Positions 1 through 8,050 are shown, counted from the first letter of the stretch. The stretch: DNA of 11,721 bases from an uncultured Methylobacter sp. (GCA_903831545.1 CAIKYI010000256.1:1-11721), one strand, 5' to 3'. The notes: a model not told the origin generated them from the sequence alone. Program-made: numbers and translations.

Positions 1-29
1 CACATTAATAAAAATAATTTAAACCCCTT

Positions 30-34
30 GGAGG
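30..34 (+). promoter_or_regulatory. ribosome binding site of the small lipoprotein
   Basis: GGAGG lies 8 bases upstream of the ATG at 43. It is one of the strongest Shine-Dalgarno matches in the window and supports translation of the very short frame that follows. Confidence 0.8.
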
Positions 35-42
35 ATATTTCT

Positions 43-156
43 ATGAACAAAATTTTATCTCTTATAGCTATGGCATTAATGATTGTTGGATTAACTGGCT
101 GCATGGACAACCCAGACGGTTCTAAGCAAAAAGTTTCTAGTTCTATTCAACTATAA
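43..156 (+). CDS. small lipoprotein, 37 aa (entericidin-like in size)
   Basis: This short reading frame encodes 37 residues. It starts with MNK, followed by a hydrophobic stretch (about residues 4-17) and a lipobox L17-T18-G19-C20, so the predicted signal peptide is cut before Cys20. The mature lipid-anchored peptide would be only 18 residues long, polar, with no cysteine after the anchor. A strong Shine-Dalgarno sequence (GGAGG, 30-34) sits 8 bases before the ATG, and a textbook terminator follows 19 bases after the stop, so it looks like a real monocistronic gene. Residue +2 after the cysteine is Met, not Asp, so an outer-membrane location is likely by the usual sorting rule. Size and layout recall entericidin-type lipoproteins, but I see no specific family signature; the function is unknown. 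Its promoter lies mostly outside the window. Confidence 0.75.
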   Translation: MNKILSLIAMALMIVGLTGCMDNPDGSKQKVSSSIQL

Positions 157-175
157 ATAGAACTTTTTGAGCTAC

Positions 176-207
176 AAAAAAACCCGGTCATTGGCCGGGT
201 TTTTTTG
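176..207. terminator. bidirectional rho-independent terminator
   Basis: Stem AACCCGG (181-187) pairs with CCGGGTT (195-201) around a 7-base loop. It is flanked by an A-run on the left and a T-run on the right, so it should work on both strands. On the + strand it ends the small lipoprotein transcript. On the minus strand it could end the trkA-trkH transcript about 145 bases after the trkH stop. Confidence 0.9.
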
Positions 208-350
208 TTTATACAGCATTAAAATTTAATTAAGAAATAAGTTCTTATTTTCAGCACGTCATACTTCGTTTTTATACAAATCTCTGCAAATCAATCTGCT
301 GGCTTTAAGGTTATTGCTTGATTGTGCTCATGCTTTAGTTTGGACGAAAT
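208..350. other. AT-rich intergenic spacer
   Basis: There is no coding frame of note here. The only visible structure is a palindrome, AAATAAG (235-241) and CTTATTT (244-250), separated by two bases. That loop is too small for a stable RNA hairpin, so it could at most be a protein site. I assign no function. Confidence 0.4.
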
Positions 351-1808
351 TTATTTTCTCCAAAATTCCGGTACGAATAAAATTACAATTGAAAATATTT
401 GCACTCTTCCCAAGAGCATTGCAAAGGTACAAACACCTGTTTGAAAATCGCTCAAAATATCATAATTGCTAGCCGGTCCTACCAGATTTAGACCGGGTCC
501 TGCATTATTAAAGCAGGCAATAACTGCAGAAAATGCTGTTATAAAATCCAACCCGCTTAGTAATAGCGTAAACACAAGAATAAGAATGCTGATGAAATAC
601 AGAAAAATAAAGCCCATCACCGATGTGACAACGTCATTGCTAATAATTGCTCCGCCAATTTTCATTGGCTTAATGGCATAAGGGTGAATAGACTTAAATA
701 GCTCAAGATAGGACTGCTTCATGAGAATGATGGTTCGAATCATTCGGATGCCACCGCCAGTCGAGCCTGTAGAAACAGAAATTGCGCTTAGAAACAGCAT
801 CCACATCGGTATAAATACCGGCCAAAGATTAAAATCCTGGGTGGAGTAACCTGAGGTTGTAGCGATGGAAACCACGTTAAATGTTGCATGACGTAAAGCG
901 GTAAAAAAGTCTGAATAAGTACCTTCGTACCATAGAACTGAAGCCACAGCCAGGCAGCTACCCAGTACCACAATAAGTAAGCCCCACATCTCCATATCTT
1001 TGATATAGGGCTTAAATGAGCCCTTGTTAAGCGCCAGAAAATGGGTGCCAAAGTTCATGGCCGCCAGTAATTGAAAGACTGTGAGCACTATTTCGATGGG
1101 TAAGGAATTAAAAAAACCAATGCTGGCATCGTGTGTTGAAAAGCCACCCAGGCTCATGGCTGAAAAAGCATGGCAAACTGCATCGAACCAATTCATTCCG
1201 GCCAGGTGTAAAGCAATAATGCAAACAAAAGTAATGGCAACGTAAGTCAACCATAAAGCTTTTGCAGCCTGCATGATCCTGGGCGGTAAATCGGATTCCT
1301 TGACAGAGCCGGGAGAGCCGGACTTAAGCAATTGCATGCCACCAATGCCCAGAATAGGCAAAATAGCTACTGCAAAAACAATAATGCCAATCCCTCCAAG
1401 CCAGGCCAATTCATGCCGCCACAAGTTGATTGACATTGGCAACTGATCAAGTCCACTCAATATTGTCCCGCCTGTCGTCGTCAGGCCGGAGATGACTTCA
1501 AAATAGGCGTCGACAAAACTCAATCCGGGCCAGAACAATAATAAGGGCAGGGTGCAAAATACGGGAGCCAGTGACCAGCAAAGTGTTACCAGTAAAAAGC
1601 CGGCTTTTCGAGACACTTTTTTGGGGGACATCAATGTTGAAAAAAATAAAAGGGCCCCCGACAGCAAGGTAATCGAGGTTCCTTGGTAAAAAGCTCCGGA
1701 AGCACCATCGTCAGCTATGGCCGAAGATACCCAGCAGGTAGACATTAATCCACCAAAGACCATAATAACTAAGCCGAAGATGTGTATGATAGTAAGAAAG
1801 ACATTCAT
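351..1808 (-). CDS. trkH: Trk potassium uptake system, membrane subunit TrkH
   Basis: TrkH is the inner-membrane, ion-conducting subunit of the Trk K+ uptake system and works with the cytoplasmic NAD(H)/nucleotide-binding subunit TrkA, encoded just upstream. The protein is 485 aa from the ATG at 1808, close to the family's usual 480-490, and very hydrophobic throughout. The four pore-loop filter segments are visible (numbered from this ATG): SGLTTTGGT about 107-115, MSLGGFSTHD about 218-227, IATTSGYSTQ about 315-324 and FNNAGPGLN about 433-441. The intramembrane gate segment STGSTGGGIRMIR (about 346-358) is also present, and the end PEFWRK is typical. An in-frame TTG at 1829 would add 7 residues, but neither start has a good Shine-Dalgarno, and I prefer the ATG. 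One oddity: the near-C-terminal motif reads GRVQIFS, where I recall Glu at the Gln position in most TrkH proteins. It lies 65 bases after trkA and is probably cotranscribed with it. Confidence 0.95.
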   Translation of the reverse strand: MNVFLTIIHIFGLVIMVFGGLMSTCWVSSAIADDGASGAFYQGTSITLLSGALLFFSTLMSPKKVSRKAGFLLVTLCWSLAPVFCTLPLLLFWPGLSFVDAYFEVISGLTTTGGTILSGLDQLPMSINLWRHELAWLGGIGIIVFAVAILPILGIGGMQLLKSGSPGSVKESDLPPRIMQAAKALWLTYVAITFVCIIALHLAGMNWFDAVCHAFSAMSLGGFSTHDASIGFFNSLPIEIVLTVFQLLAAMNFGTHFLALNKGSFKPYIKDMEMWGLLIVVLGSCLAVASVLWYEGTYSDFFTALRHATFNVVSIATTSGYSTQDFNLWPVFIPMWMLFLSAISVSTGSTGGGIRMIRTIILMKQSYLELFKSIHPYAIKPMKIGGAIISNDVVTSVMGFIFLYFISILILVFTLLLSGLDFITAFSAVIACFNNAGPGLNLVGPASNYDILSDFQTGVCTFAMLLGRVQIFSIVILFVPEFWRK

Positions 1809-1815
1809 GGGATTA

Positions 1816-1829
1816 GGTTCAAGGTTCAA
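1816..1829. repeat. tandem heptamer GGTTCAA x2 in the trkA-trkH gap
   Basis: Two exact adjacent copies of GGTTCAA (TTGAACC on the minus strand) lie at 1816-1822 and 1823-1829, just before the trkH ATG. The longer TTG-started version of trkH would read through them as Leu-Glu-Pro codons, which is one reason to doubt that start. A related copy, ATCAAGG, follows at 1839-1845. Confidence 0.6.
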
Positions 1830-1873
1830 GACTTAGGGATCAAGGTTTTTCGCCTTGTACCTGCACTAACTAT

Positions 1874-3235
1874 TTAAAGGGGTTGAAATTTCTTTTCGAT
1901 GTTGACGACCAGTTTTTTATCCATAGCGAACATCACCACATGATCGCCTTCTTCAAACACTGTGCCGCAGTGTATGGAAATAACCTTATTGTTACGTATC
2001 AATGCCCCCATGACAATGCCTTCAGGAAAACTGATAGCATCAACTCTGCGTCCAACCACTGAATTAAGATCGTTACTTTGATGGGCAATAGCTTCGATTG
2101 CCTCGGCAGTGCCGCCGCAAAGAGAGCTCACTTGCTCTACATCACCACGACGAACATGCTTAAGAATACTTCCAAGTGTTTCCTGGTTTGGCAGCACTGC
2201 AACATCAATACCTGTTCCTGGTAATAGCTTGCCGTACGAAACATGGTTGAGTAAACAGATAGATTTACGGGCACCTAAACTTTTAGCTAACGAGGCGGAG
2301 ACTATATTAACACCGTCATTTTCGGTGATTGCGCAAAATAAATCTGTAGTATCAATAGATTCATCAAGTAGCAGTGCTTCATCGGCGCACTCGCCAAGTA
2401 GCACTACTGATCGCTCAAGATCATTCGCCAGTTTGTGGGCACGTAACGGATCTTTTTCAATGATTTTTACTTGATGATTGCTTTCCAGCGCCAGCGCCAG
2501 CCTCTTGCCGACATGACCTCCCCCGGCGATGATAATTCGTCTTAGTGGGGCTTCAATCTTGCCTAATTCTTTTAATACCCCATGCACTTCTTCGCGCGGA
2601 GCCACAAAAAATACTTCATCGCCAGTTTCAATAACCGCATCGCCATTTACCACCAGAGGGATGCCATTTCGAAATATCGCTACCACGCGAATTTTGCCGC
2701 CTACCAAACGATCTTTGAGGTTTTTAATTTCCTTACCGGTTAAGGAGCCATTGGCTACCACCTTAACAGAGAAAAGCCTCACCAGGCCGCCCGCGAAATC
2801 TGAAATATGCTGGACGCCAGGAAACTCGATTAAATTACGGATCGCTTCCATGACAATTTGTTCGGGGCTGATTACGATATCCACCGGTAGCCCATTCGGG
2901 CCAAACAACTTTGGATTATTTAAATAATCAACAGCTCTGACTCTAGCGATAGTTTTTGGGCGGCTGTATAGCGTGTTGATGATGACGCAGGCCAGCATAT
3001 TGGTTTCATCGCTGTCGGTAACAGCGATAATGATATCAGCAGTCCGTGCGCCGGCCTGATCAAGTACTTTGGGGTGTGCTGCATTGCCGGCAACTGTGGC
3101 AATATCAAAACGTTCTTTTAATGCATCCAGCAACTCCGTCCTGAAATCAACTACTACAATGTCGTTCTCCTCGCTTGCCAGCGCACCGGCAACTGAGGAA
3201 CCGGTAACACCAGCTCCAAGAATAAGTATTTTCAT
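1874..3235 (-). CDS. trkA: Trk potassium uptake system, regulatory subunit TrkA
   Basis: TrkA is the peripheral cytoplasmic subunit that gates TrkH in response to nucleotide binding. At 453 aa it has the length of a standard two-unit TrkA: an RCK-N Rossmann domain, an RCK-C domain, then the same pair again. The first nucleotide site is the GAGVTGSSVA glycine motif (7-16) with acidic D30 after the second strand. The second is GGGHVGKRLA (238-247) with E260. The RCK-C segments run about 145-225 and 370-450. The ATG at 3235 directly opens the first beta strand (MKILILGAG), so this start is secure, although its Shine-Dalgarno is weak. It lies 108 bases downstream of mtkB in the same direction and 65 bases upstream of trkH. 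Cotranscription with trkH is likely; readthrough from mtkB is possible, since I see no good terminator between them. Confidence 0.95.
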   Translation of the reverse strand: MKILILGAGVTGSSVAGALASEENDIVVVDFRTELLDALKERFDIATVAGNAAHPKVLDQAGARTADIIIAVTDSDETNMLACVIINTLYSRPKTIARVRAVDYLNNPKLFGPNGLPVDIVISPEQIVMEAIRNLIEFPGVQHISDFAGGLVRLFSVKVVANGSLTGKEIKNLKDRLVGGKIRVVAIFRNGIPLVVNGDAVIETGDEVFFVAPREEVHGVLKELGKIEAPLRRIIIAGGGHVGKRLALALESNHQVKIIEKDPLRAHKLANDLERSVVLLGECADEALLLDESIDTTDLFCAITENDGVNIVSASLAKSLGARKSICLLNHVSYGKLLPGTGIDVAVLPNQETLGSILKHVRRGDVEQVSSLCGGTAEAIEAIAHQSNDLNSVVGRRVDAISFPEGIVMGALIRNNKVISIHCGTVFEEGDHVVMFAMDKKLVVNIEKKFQPL

Positions 3236-3343
3236 TTAGACTCTGTGGGTATTAAAAAATAAAAGCGGGCAAAAGGCGAAAATATAAGGTGAAAAAATTT
3301 TGTGCCCATCAGCATTTGCCGTTTTCCTGTTCATATTTTTCAC

Positions 3344-4231
3344 TTACAAACCAGCTAACACTGCGGCAACCGTTGCGCCCATGGCTGCCGGTGTCGGGCA
3401 AATAGTAACGCCCAATTCTTTTAATAGCGCAACTTTCTCGGCAGCACTTTCACCGGCCGAGGAAATAATTGCACCGGCATGTCCCATACGACGACCTTCC
3501 GGTGCAGTTAAGCCGGCGATATAGGCAATTACAGGTTTGGTCATGTTTTCTTTGGCGAAAATCCCTGCTTCAACTTCTTGCGGGCCACCGATTTCACCAA
3601 TCATAAGTACTACCTTGGTTTCAGGGTCTGCTTCGAATTTTTCCAGAATATCACGGTGAGAGCTTCCGTTGATGGGATCGCCACCAATCCCGACCGAGGT
3701 TGAGATGCCGATATTCAACCGTTTCATTTGATCGGCTGCTTCATAGCCCAGCGTGCCGGAACGGCCGACAATCCCGACATTACCCTGGGTGTAAATGTGC
3801 CCCGGCATAATACCCAGCATGGCGCGTCCGGGGCTGATAGTACCTGCGCAGTTAGGGCCGGTCAGTATCATTCTTTGCTCTTCTGGAAAGCGGCGCAGGA
3901 AGTTTTTAACCGTCATCATATCCTGGGTAGGAATGCCGTCAGTAATGCCTACGCAATATCTAATGCCGGCGTCGGCGGCTTCCATAATGGAATCAGCGGC
4001 AAATGCAGGTGTAACAAAGATAATACTGGCTTCAGCGCCAACCTGGCGAACGGCTTCTTTTACGGTATTAAAAACAGGTAAACCCAAGTGAGTTTGACCG
4101 CCTTTGCCTGGAGTAATCCCGCCAACGACGTTAGAGCCATAGTTGATCATGTCTTGAGCATGAAAACTGCCGATTTTTCCGGTAAAGCCCTGCACAATAA
4201 TTCTTGTTGTTTCGTCAATTAAAATAGCCAT
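3344..4231 (-). CDS. mtkB: malate-CoA ligase (malate thiokinase), alpha subunit
   Basis: This is the CoA-binding, phospho-histidine subunit of the ATP-dependent ligase that converts malate and CoA to malyl-CoA in the serine cycle. At 295 aa it has the length of succinyl-CoA synthetase alpha subunits. Seen in order: an N-terminal CoA-binding Rossmann region with VQGFTGKIGSFH (13-24) and YGSNVVGGITPGKGG (31-45), then GPNCAG (125-130), PGHIY (143-147), SGTLGYE (158-164), GIGGDPINGS (181-190) and the catalytic-loop histidine H251 in GRRMGHAGA. The overall sequence resembles methylotroph MtkB more than SucD by recall. The context (mtkA one base upstream, then mcl) supports malate rather than succinate as substrate, although succinate activity cannot be excluded from sequence. 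A good Shine-Dalgarno (AGGAAG, 4243-4238) lies inside the end of mtkA, so translation is probably coupled. Confidence 0.93.
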   Translation of the reverse strand: MAILIDETTRIIVQGFTGKIGSFHAQDMINYGSNVVGGITPGKGGQTHLGLPVFNTVKEAVRQVGAEASIIFVTPAFAADSIMEAADAGIRYCVGITDGIPTQDMMTVKNFLRRFPEEQRMILTGPNCAGTISPGRAMLGIMPGHIYTQGNVGIVGRSGTLGYEAADQMKRLNIGISTSVGIGGDPINGSSHRDILEKFEADPETKVVLMIGEIGGPQEVEAGIFAKENMTKPVIAYIAGLTAPEGRRMGHAGAIISSAGESAAEKVALLKELGVTICPTPAAMGATVAAVLAGL

Positions 4232-4232
4232 C

Positions 4233-5426
4233 TTATGCTTCCTGTGCCGCTTCTTTTGCGACCGCTTCGTTACGTGCCTGAACTGCTTTCTCTGCAGCTT
4301 CAGCCAAAGTTTCAGCCGTAATAATGGGCAAGCCGCTTTCTGCGATTATCCTTTGGCCTTCCGCAACATTAGTTCCTGACAACCTGACGATTAAGGGTAT
4401 TTTCATATCAATTTTCTTGACTGCTTCAACAACACCCTCAGCAATCCAATCGCAACGATTGATGCCGGCAAAAATATTGACAAGCATGGCTTTTACGCCC
4501 TTGTCGGCTAAAACCAGGCGAAAGGCTTTTTCGGTGCGTTCAGCCGAGGCGCCACCGCCTACGTCAAGAAAATTGGCTGGTTCGCCACCCGCCAGCTTTA
4601 TCATGTCCATGGTAGCCATCGCTAAACCGGCGCCATTAATCATGCAGCCGATATCGCCGTCCAGGCCGACATAACTTAAACCTCGGTCTGCTGCTGCCAT
4701 TTCACGGGGATCTTCCTGAGTTTTATCGCGCAGTTCGGAAATTTTTTGCTGACGGAACAAGGCGTTATCGTCAAAGCCCATTTTGGCGTCAAGTGCAATT
4801 AATTCTCCGCTACGCGTAACAACCAGTGGATTGATTTCCAGCATGCTCACATCAAGTTCGCGTAAAGCCCGATAACAACCTCGAATAGTCTTGACTGCAT
4901 GGCTTAATAATTCTGGCGCAAGTCCCATTGCAAAAGCCATTTCCCGAGCTTGATAATCTTGTAAGCCAACGGCAGGTTCAATATAAATTTTGGTGATTGC
5001 TTCAGGATTGTTTTCGGCCAACTCTTCGATTTCCATGCCGCCTTGCGCGGAACCGACCATGACAATTCGCTCGGAGCTACGATCAACCAAAAAACAGAAA
5101 TATAATTCTTTGACGATGTCTGTTCCTGCTTCGACGTACAACCTGCCGCAAACCTTGCCCGCTGGCCCAGTTTGATGAGTAATCAATCTTTTGCCTAACA
5201 AGGATTCTGCAGCCGCCTCAACTTCATCATGGGTTTTACAGATTTTGATTCCACCAGCTTTGCCGCGCGCGCCTGAATGAATCTGTGCTTTTACTGCCCA
5301 TATATGCCCGCCAATATCTCTGGCGCGCTGTACCGCTTCTTCAGGGCTGTAAGCCATTCCACCTTCAGCGATTTTAACGCCATAACCGCTTAAAATTTCT
5401 TTTGCCTGATATTCATGAATATCCAC
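4233..5426 (-). CDS. mtkA: malate-CoA ligase (malate thiokinase), beta subunit
   Basis: This is the ATP-grasp subunit that partners MtkB in making malyl-CoA. At 397 aa it matches the usual beta-subunit length. ATP-grasp features: [12 protein letters not shown] at the start, K46 in AVKAQIH, the [10 protein letters not shown] loop (52-61), EINP (197-200) and D213 in LDAK for metal. The ligase domain follows with [11 protein letters not shown] (264-274), FLDVGGGA (286-293), [10 protein letters not shown] (317-326) and RLSGTNV (348-354). The stop TAA is one base from the mtkB ATG. Translation starts at a GTG, not an ATG: the codons GTG GAT ATT CAT give MDIH, and a strong AAGGAG (5437-5432) lies 5 bases upstream. 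The C-terminal tail after about residue 385 is an Ala/Glu-rich extension. A 183-base gap separates it from mcl, so it may also have its own promoter. Confidence 0.94.
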   Translation of the reverse strand: MDIHEYQAKEILSGYGVKIAEGGMAYSPEEAVQRARDIGGHIWAVKAQIHSGARGKAGGIKICKTHDEVEAAAESLLGKRLITHQTGPAGKVCGRLYVEAGTDIVKELYFCFLVDRSSERIVMVGSAQGGMEIEELAENNPEAITKIYIEPAVGLQDYQAREMAFAMGLAPELLSHAVKTIRGCYRALRELDVSMLEINPLVVTRSGELIALDAKMGFDDNALFRQQKISELRDKTQEDPREMAAADRGLSYVGLDGDIGCMINGAGLAMATMDMIKLAGGEPANFLDVGGGASAERTEKAFRLVLADKGVKAMLVNIFAGINRCDWIAEGVVEAVKKIDMKIPLIVRLSGTNVAEGQRIIAESGLPIITAETLAEAAEKAVQARNEAVAKEAAQEA

Positions 5427-5609
5427 AGCATCTCCTTAATTGAATTCTATTGTTGAATTACACGTCATAATAATTCAGGTGTAACAGATTTTACCGGTTT
5501 AATCGAATAGTCTCTGATAAAACGTACGTTCTTTAAAGCGGACAGCATTTAAATTAAAATCTTTAGCAACCTGTCGTGCCCATAGTCACAGCATTTTATT
5601 AGTTAATGG
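5427..5609 (-). other. mcl-mtkA intergenic region
   Basis: This 183-base AT-rich gap has no convincing terminator after mcl and no promoter I can call firmly. It holds a perfect 10-bp palindrome AACGTACGTT (5521-5530), a candidate operator. It also holds copies of the heptamer ACAGCAT at 5542-5548 and 5588-5594; a third at 5425-5431 overlaps the mtkA start. The region could carry an internal promoter for mtkAB. In the classical alphaproteobacterial arrangement, as I recall it, ppc lies between the ligase and lyase genes; no trace of it is visible here. Confidence 0.4.
5432..5437 (-). promoter_or_regulatory. ribosome binding site fixing the GTG start of mtkA
   Basis: AAGGAG on the minus strand lies 5 bases before the GTG at 5426-5424. 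The only nearby ATG (5431) is in another frame, and the conserved [10 protein letters not shown] start begins exactly at this GTG, so the non-ATG start is well supported. Confidence 0.85.
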
Positions 5610-6560
5610 TTATTGTTTTTTTGCAGCGATAGCCTCAGCAGCCCTAACCACGTTATTGGCCATTTTTTCAGAAGCAGCATCAATTAATCGGCCATCCAGG
5701 GCAGCAGCACCTTTACCTTGGGCAGCGGCTTCCTTCAGGGCGACTAAAATGCGCTTTGCCTTGTCAACTTCAGCCGCAGGCGGGGTGAAAATGTCATTGG
5801 CCAATTCAACTTGTGATGGATGTATGGCCCATTTTCCTTCGCAACCTAAAGCTGCAGCGCGTCTGCCAGCCATTTTGTAACCTTCAGGATCTTTAATGTC
5901 ACCAAATGGACCGTCGATTGGACGCAAGCCATAGGCTCGACAGGCAACGGTCATCCGGCTGATCGCAAAATGCCACTGATCTCCCGGATAATCGGCATTT
6001 AAACCACCAATATTAGTGGTTCTGGCTCTGTTACTTGCGGCGTAATCAGCTACGCCAAAATGTAAGGCTTCGAGGCGGCCAGTTGAACCATTACGGGCAA
6101 TATCTTCTACGTTTGCCATGCCCAATGCTGTTTCAATCAAGGCTTCAATACCGATTTTATTTTTTAATCCCTGCTGCATTTCCAGTTGATTAAGCATGGC
6201 TTCAACCATGTAAACATCAGCATAAACGCCAACCTTAGGAATCAAAACCGTATCCAGTTTTGCGCCACATTGTTCGACCAGATCCACTACATCGCGAACC
6301 ATGTATTGGGTATCCAAGCCGTTGATTCGCACAGAAATGGTGACGCCATGCCCTTTCCAGTCCAAGTCATTGATCGCTTCAATTATATTCTTTCTGGCCT
6401 GTAATTTGTCATCTGGTGCTACAGCATCTTCAAGATCCAGAAAAATAAAATCAGCACCACTTCTCATCGCTTTTTCAAACATTTCAGGGCTAGAGCCCGG
6501 AACGGCTAATTCACAGCGCTGAACTCGTTGAATTGACGCTGAATATAAGGTGTGGCTCAT
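5610..6560 (-). CDS. mcl: malyl-CoA lyase
   Basis: Malyl-CoA lyase cleaves malyl-CoA to acetyl-CoA and glyoxylate, the step that releases the C2 product of the serine cycle. The protein (316 aa) is a CitE/HpcH-family TIM barrel of normal length. Visible family motifs: RCELAVPGS (15-23), DFIFLDLEDAVAPDDK (37-52), the substrate arginine in SVRINGLDT (R78), LIPKVG (106-111), the metal-site acids E143 in ALIETALGM and D172 in GVADYAAS, and PIDGPFGD (214-221), then EGKWAIHPSQ (241-250). Compared with my memory of the Methylorubrum enzyme, the loop after GGLNADY is shorter by roughly fifteen residues. The ATG at 6560 has AGGAAA (6572-6567) six bases upstream. It heads the minus-strand run mcl-mtkA-mtkB and diverges from sgaA. 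Confidence 0.94.
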   Translation of the reverse strand: MSHTLYSASIQRVQRCELAVPGSSPEMFEKAMRSGADFIFLDLEDAVAPDDKLQARKNIIEAINDLDWKGHGVTISVRINGLDTQYMVRDVVDLVEQCGAKLDTVLIPKVGVYADVYMVEAMLNQLEMQQGLKNKIGIEALIETALGMANVEDIARNGSTGRLEALHFGVADYAASNRARTTNIGGLNADYPGDQWHFAISRMTVACRAYGLRPIDGPFGDIKDPEGYKMAGRRAAALGCEGKWAIHPSQVELANDIFTPPAAEVDKAKRILVALKEAAAQGKGAAALDGRLIDAASEKMANNVVRAAEAIAAKKQ

Positions 6561-6879
6561 GGATACTTTCCTAATTTGTTTGTGTAAATCAAGTCATAAA
6601 GTTGGATTATAGCTACCGCCTAACCAAACGGACGGGGCCTCAGCCGAACATAAATCAACCGCACATTTTACTTTCAGAGGTCTCAAAGTCAATTTTTAAA
6701 GCGCCCACAGCGACATATCCTAACAGCTTAAACTATTGTAACCAGCGAACTTTCACTGCTCAAGCAAGAATAGGGTCTTGCCGATTTTAAGTGGCTATGT
6801 CATTATTGCCGATTTTTTGGATGTTAATTGTTAATGTTCAAGCTGTGTTTATCACTCAACTACTTAAAGAGGCAATGCA
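6561..6879. promoter_or_regulatory. divergent control region between mcl and sgaA
   Basis: This 319-bp non-coding region must drive both serine-cycle arms. For mcl there is a perfect TATAAT at 6611-6606 (minus strand), placing the transcript start near 6599, about 39 bases before the ATG; no good -35 is seen at 16-18 bp. On the sgaA side there is an 11-bp direct repeat TTGCCGATTTT at 6778-6788 and 6806-6816, then a tandem TGTTAAT pair at 6822-6835. Possible weak sgaA promoter elements are TTGCCG (6806-6811) with GTTAAT (6830-6835). LysR-type regulators (QscR/CbbR-like) are known to control serine-cycle genes in other methylotrophs; I could not identify a convincing LysR box by eye. The longest frame inside (from a TTG at 6602) looks random. 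Confidence 0.6.
6606..6611 (-). promoter_or_regulatory. -10 element upstream of mcl
   Basis: TATAAT on the minus strand is an exact consensus match at a sensible distance from the mcl ATG. The 16-18 bp spacing upstream offers only GC-rich sequence (such as CGTCCG) as a -35, which suggests an activator-dependent promoter. Confidence 0.5.
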
Positions 6880-8046
6880 ATGGCTGGTCGTAACCATCTA
6901 TATATTCCAGGCCCTACCAATGTGCCGAACGAAATCCTGAATGCTATGCATATTAACATGGAAGACCATCGCTCTCCCGTGTTCCCAAAACTACTGACAC
7001 CTCTTTTACAGGATCTTAAAAAAGTCTTTAAAACAGAAACAGGACAGGCTTTTATTTTTCCTGCGACCGGCACTGCAGGCTGGGAAGTTGCCTTGACCAA
7101 TACCTTGAATCCGGGTGTCAAGGTTTTTATTTATCGCTTTGGCCAATTTAGTCTTTTATGGGGTGAAATGTCTAAACGTCTGGGCTTTGAGGTTGAAATC
7201 CACCAGGAAGTCTGGGGTAAGGGCATCCCTTTGGATAGAATCGAAGCCCGATTGAAAGAAGATACCAACCATGAAATCAAAGCCGTTTTGGCAACGCATA
7301 ATGAAACTGCTACCGGCGTTACCAGTGATATTGGCGGCGTTCGCAAAGCGCTGAACGCGGCTAATCATCCGGCTCTATTATTTGTTGACGGTGTCAGCTC
7401 TATTGCGAGCCTTGATTTTCGTATGGATGAATGGGGCGTTGACGGAGCCATCAGTGGTTCGCAAAAAGGCTTCATGATGCCCGCCGGTGGCGCATTTCTG
7501 GCCTTCAGTCAAAAAGCGTTGGCAGCTATTGAAACATCGAGCTACCCGCGTTGTTTTCTAGATTTAAAAGACCAGATGAATACCAATAAAGACGGCTATA
7601 CTCCATATACGCCAGCATTGCCAATTTTATACGGTCTGCGTAAAGCTCTGGATTTGTTGCTCGAAGAGGGCATGGAAAATGTTTACGCGCGTCATCACCG
7701 TTTGGCTGAAGGTGTTCGTAAAGCAGTTGCCGCTTGGGGCTTGACTACCTGCGCTCAACCAGGCTTCGCGTCTGATACGGTGACTGCTATTATTGTGCCT
7801 GCCGACAAAGACGCACGCGATGTTATCAGCACAGCCTTTAGCAAATACAATATTTCTTTAGGTGCCGGTTTATCAGAACTTGCCGGTAAAGCGTTTCGTA
7901 TCGGTCACGTTGGGGATATGAATGACGTTTCAATGCTCGGTGCTATTGCAGGCGTTGAAATGGCAATGCTGGACAATGGCTTTGACTTCAAGCCAGGCGC
8001 AGGCGTTGCGGCGGCTATTGAATACTATCGTTCAACTGCAAATTAA
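6880..8046 (+). CDS. sgaA: serine-glyoxylate aminotransferase
   Basis: This PLP enzyme transfers the amino group of serine to glyoxylate, making hydroxypyruvate and glycine. The 388-aa length fits the class V aminotransferase family (alanine/serine-glyoxylate type). Visible features: the N-terminal LYIPGPTNVP (7-16), the MEDHRSP segment (27-33), the cofactor-loop FPATGTAGWE (60-69), the PLP-ring aspartate D170 in FVDGVSS, the Schiff-base lysine K196 in SGSQKGFM, and YTPYTPALP (240-248). The start has AGAGG (6868-6872) seven bases before the ATG at 6880; an overlapping ATG at 6875 is out of frame. The glyoxylate it uses is the product of the divergently encoded malyl-CoA lyase, and its hydroxypyruvate product is the substrate of HprA downstream. 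No terminator follows the stop; the repeat element begins about 5 bases later. Confidence 0.94.
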   Translation: MAGRNHLYIPGPTNVPNEILNAMHINMEDHRSPVFPKLLTPLLQDLKKVFKTETGQAFIFPATGTAGWEVALTNTLNPGVKVFIYRFGQFSLLWGEMSKRLGFEVEIHQEVWGKGIPLDRIEARLKEDTNHEIKAVLATHNETATGVTSDIGGVRKALNAANHPALLFVDGVSSIASLDFRMDEWGVDGAISGSQKGFMMPAGGAFLAFSQKALAAIETSSYPRCFLDLKDQMNTNKDGYTPYTPALPILYGLRKALDLLLEEGMENVYARHHRLAEGVRKAVAAWGLTTCAQPGFASDTVTAIIVPADKDARDVISTAFSKYNISLGAGLSELAGKAFRIGHVGDMNDVSMLGAIAGVEMAMLDNGFDFKPGAGVAAAIEYYRSTAN

Positions 8047-8050
8047 AAAA

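Noticed and set aside
1809..1829. TTG-started, 7-residue longer TrkH
   Set aside because: The extension is encoded by a tandem repeat, has no good ribosome binding site and is not needed for the family fold.
2109..2927. Plus-strand frames opposite trkA
   Set aside because: They are antisense shadows of a well-supported gene and have no domain resemblance.
3289..3343. Inverted repeat GTGAAAAA / TTTTTCAC after mtkB as a terminator
   Set aside because: The arms are A/T-rich and about 39 bases apart, with no GC-rich stem, so a functional terminator is unlikely.
6602..6790. 62-residue frame in the divergent promoter region
   Set aside because: It begins with TTG, lacks a ribosome binding site and has no recognisable composition; the region is better explained as regulatory DNA.
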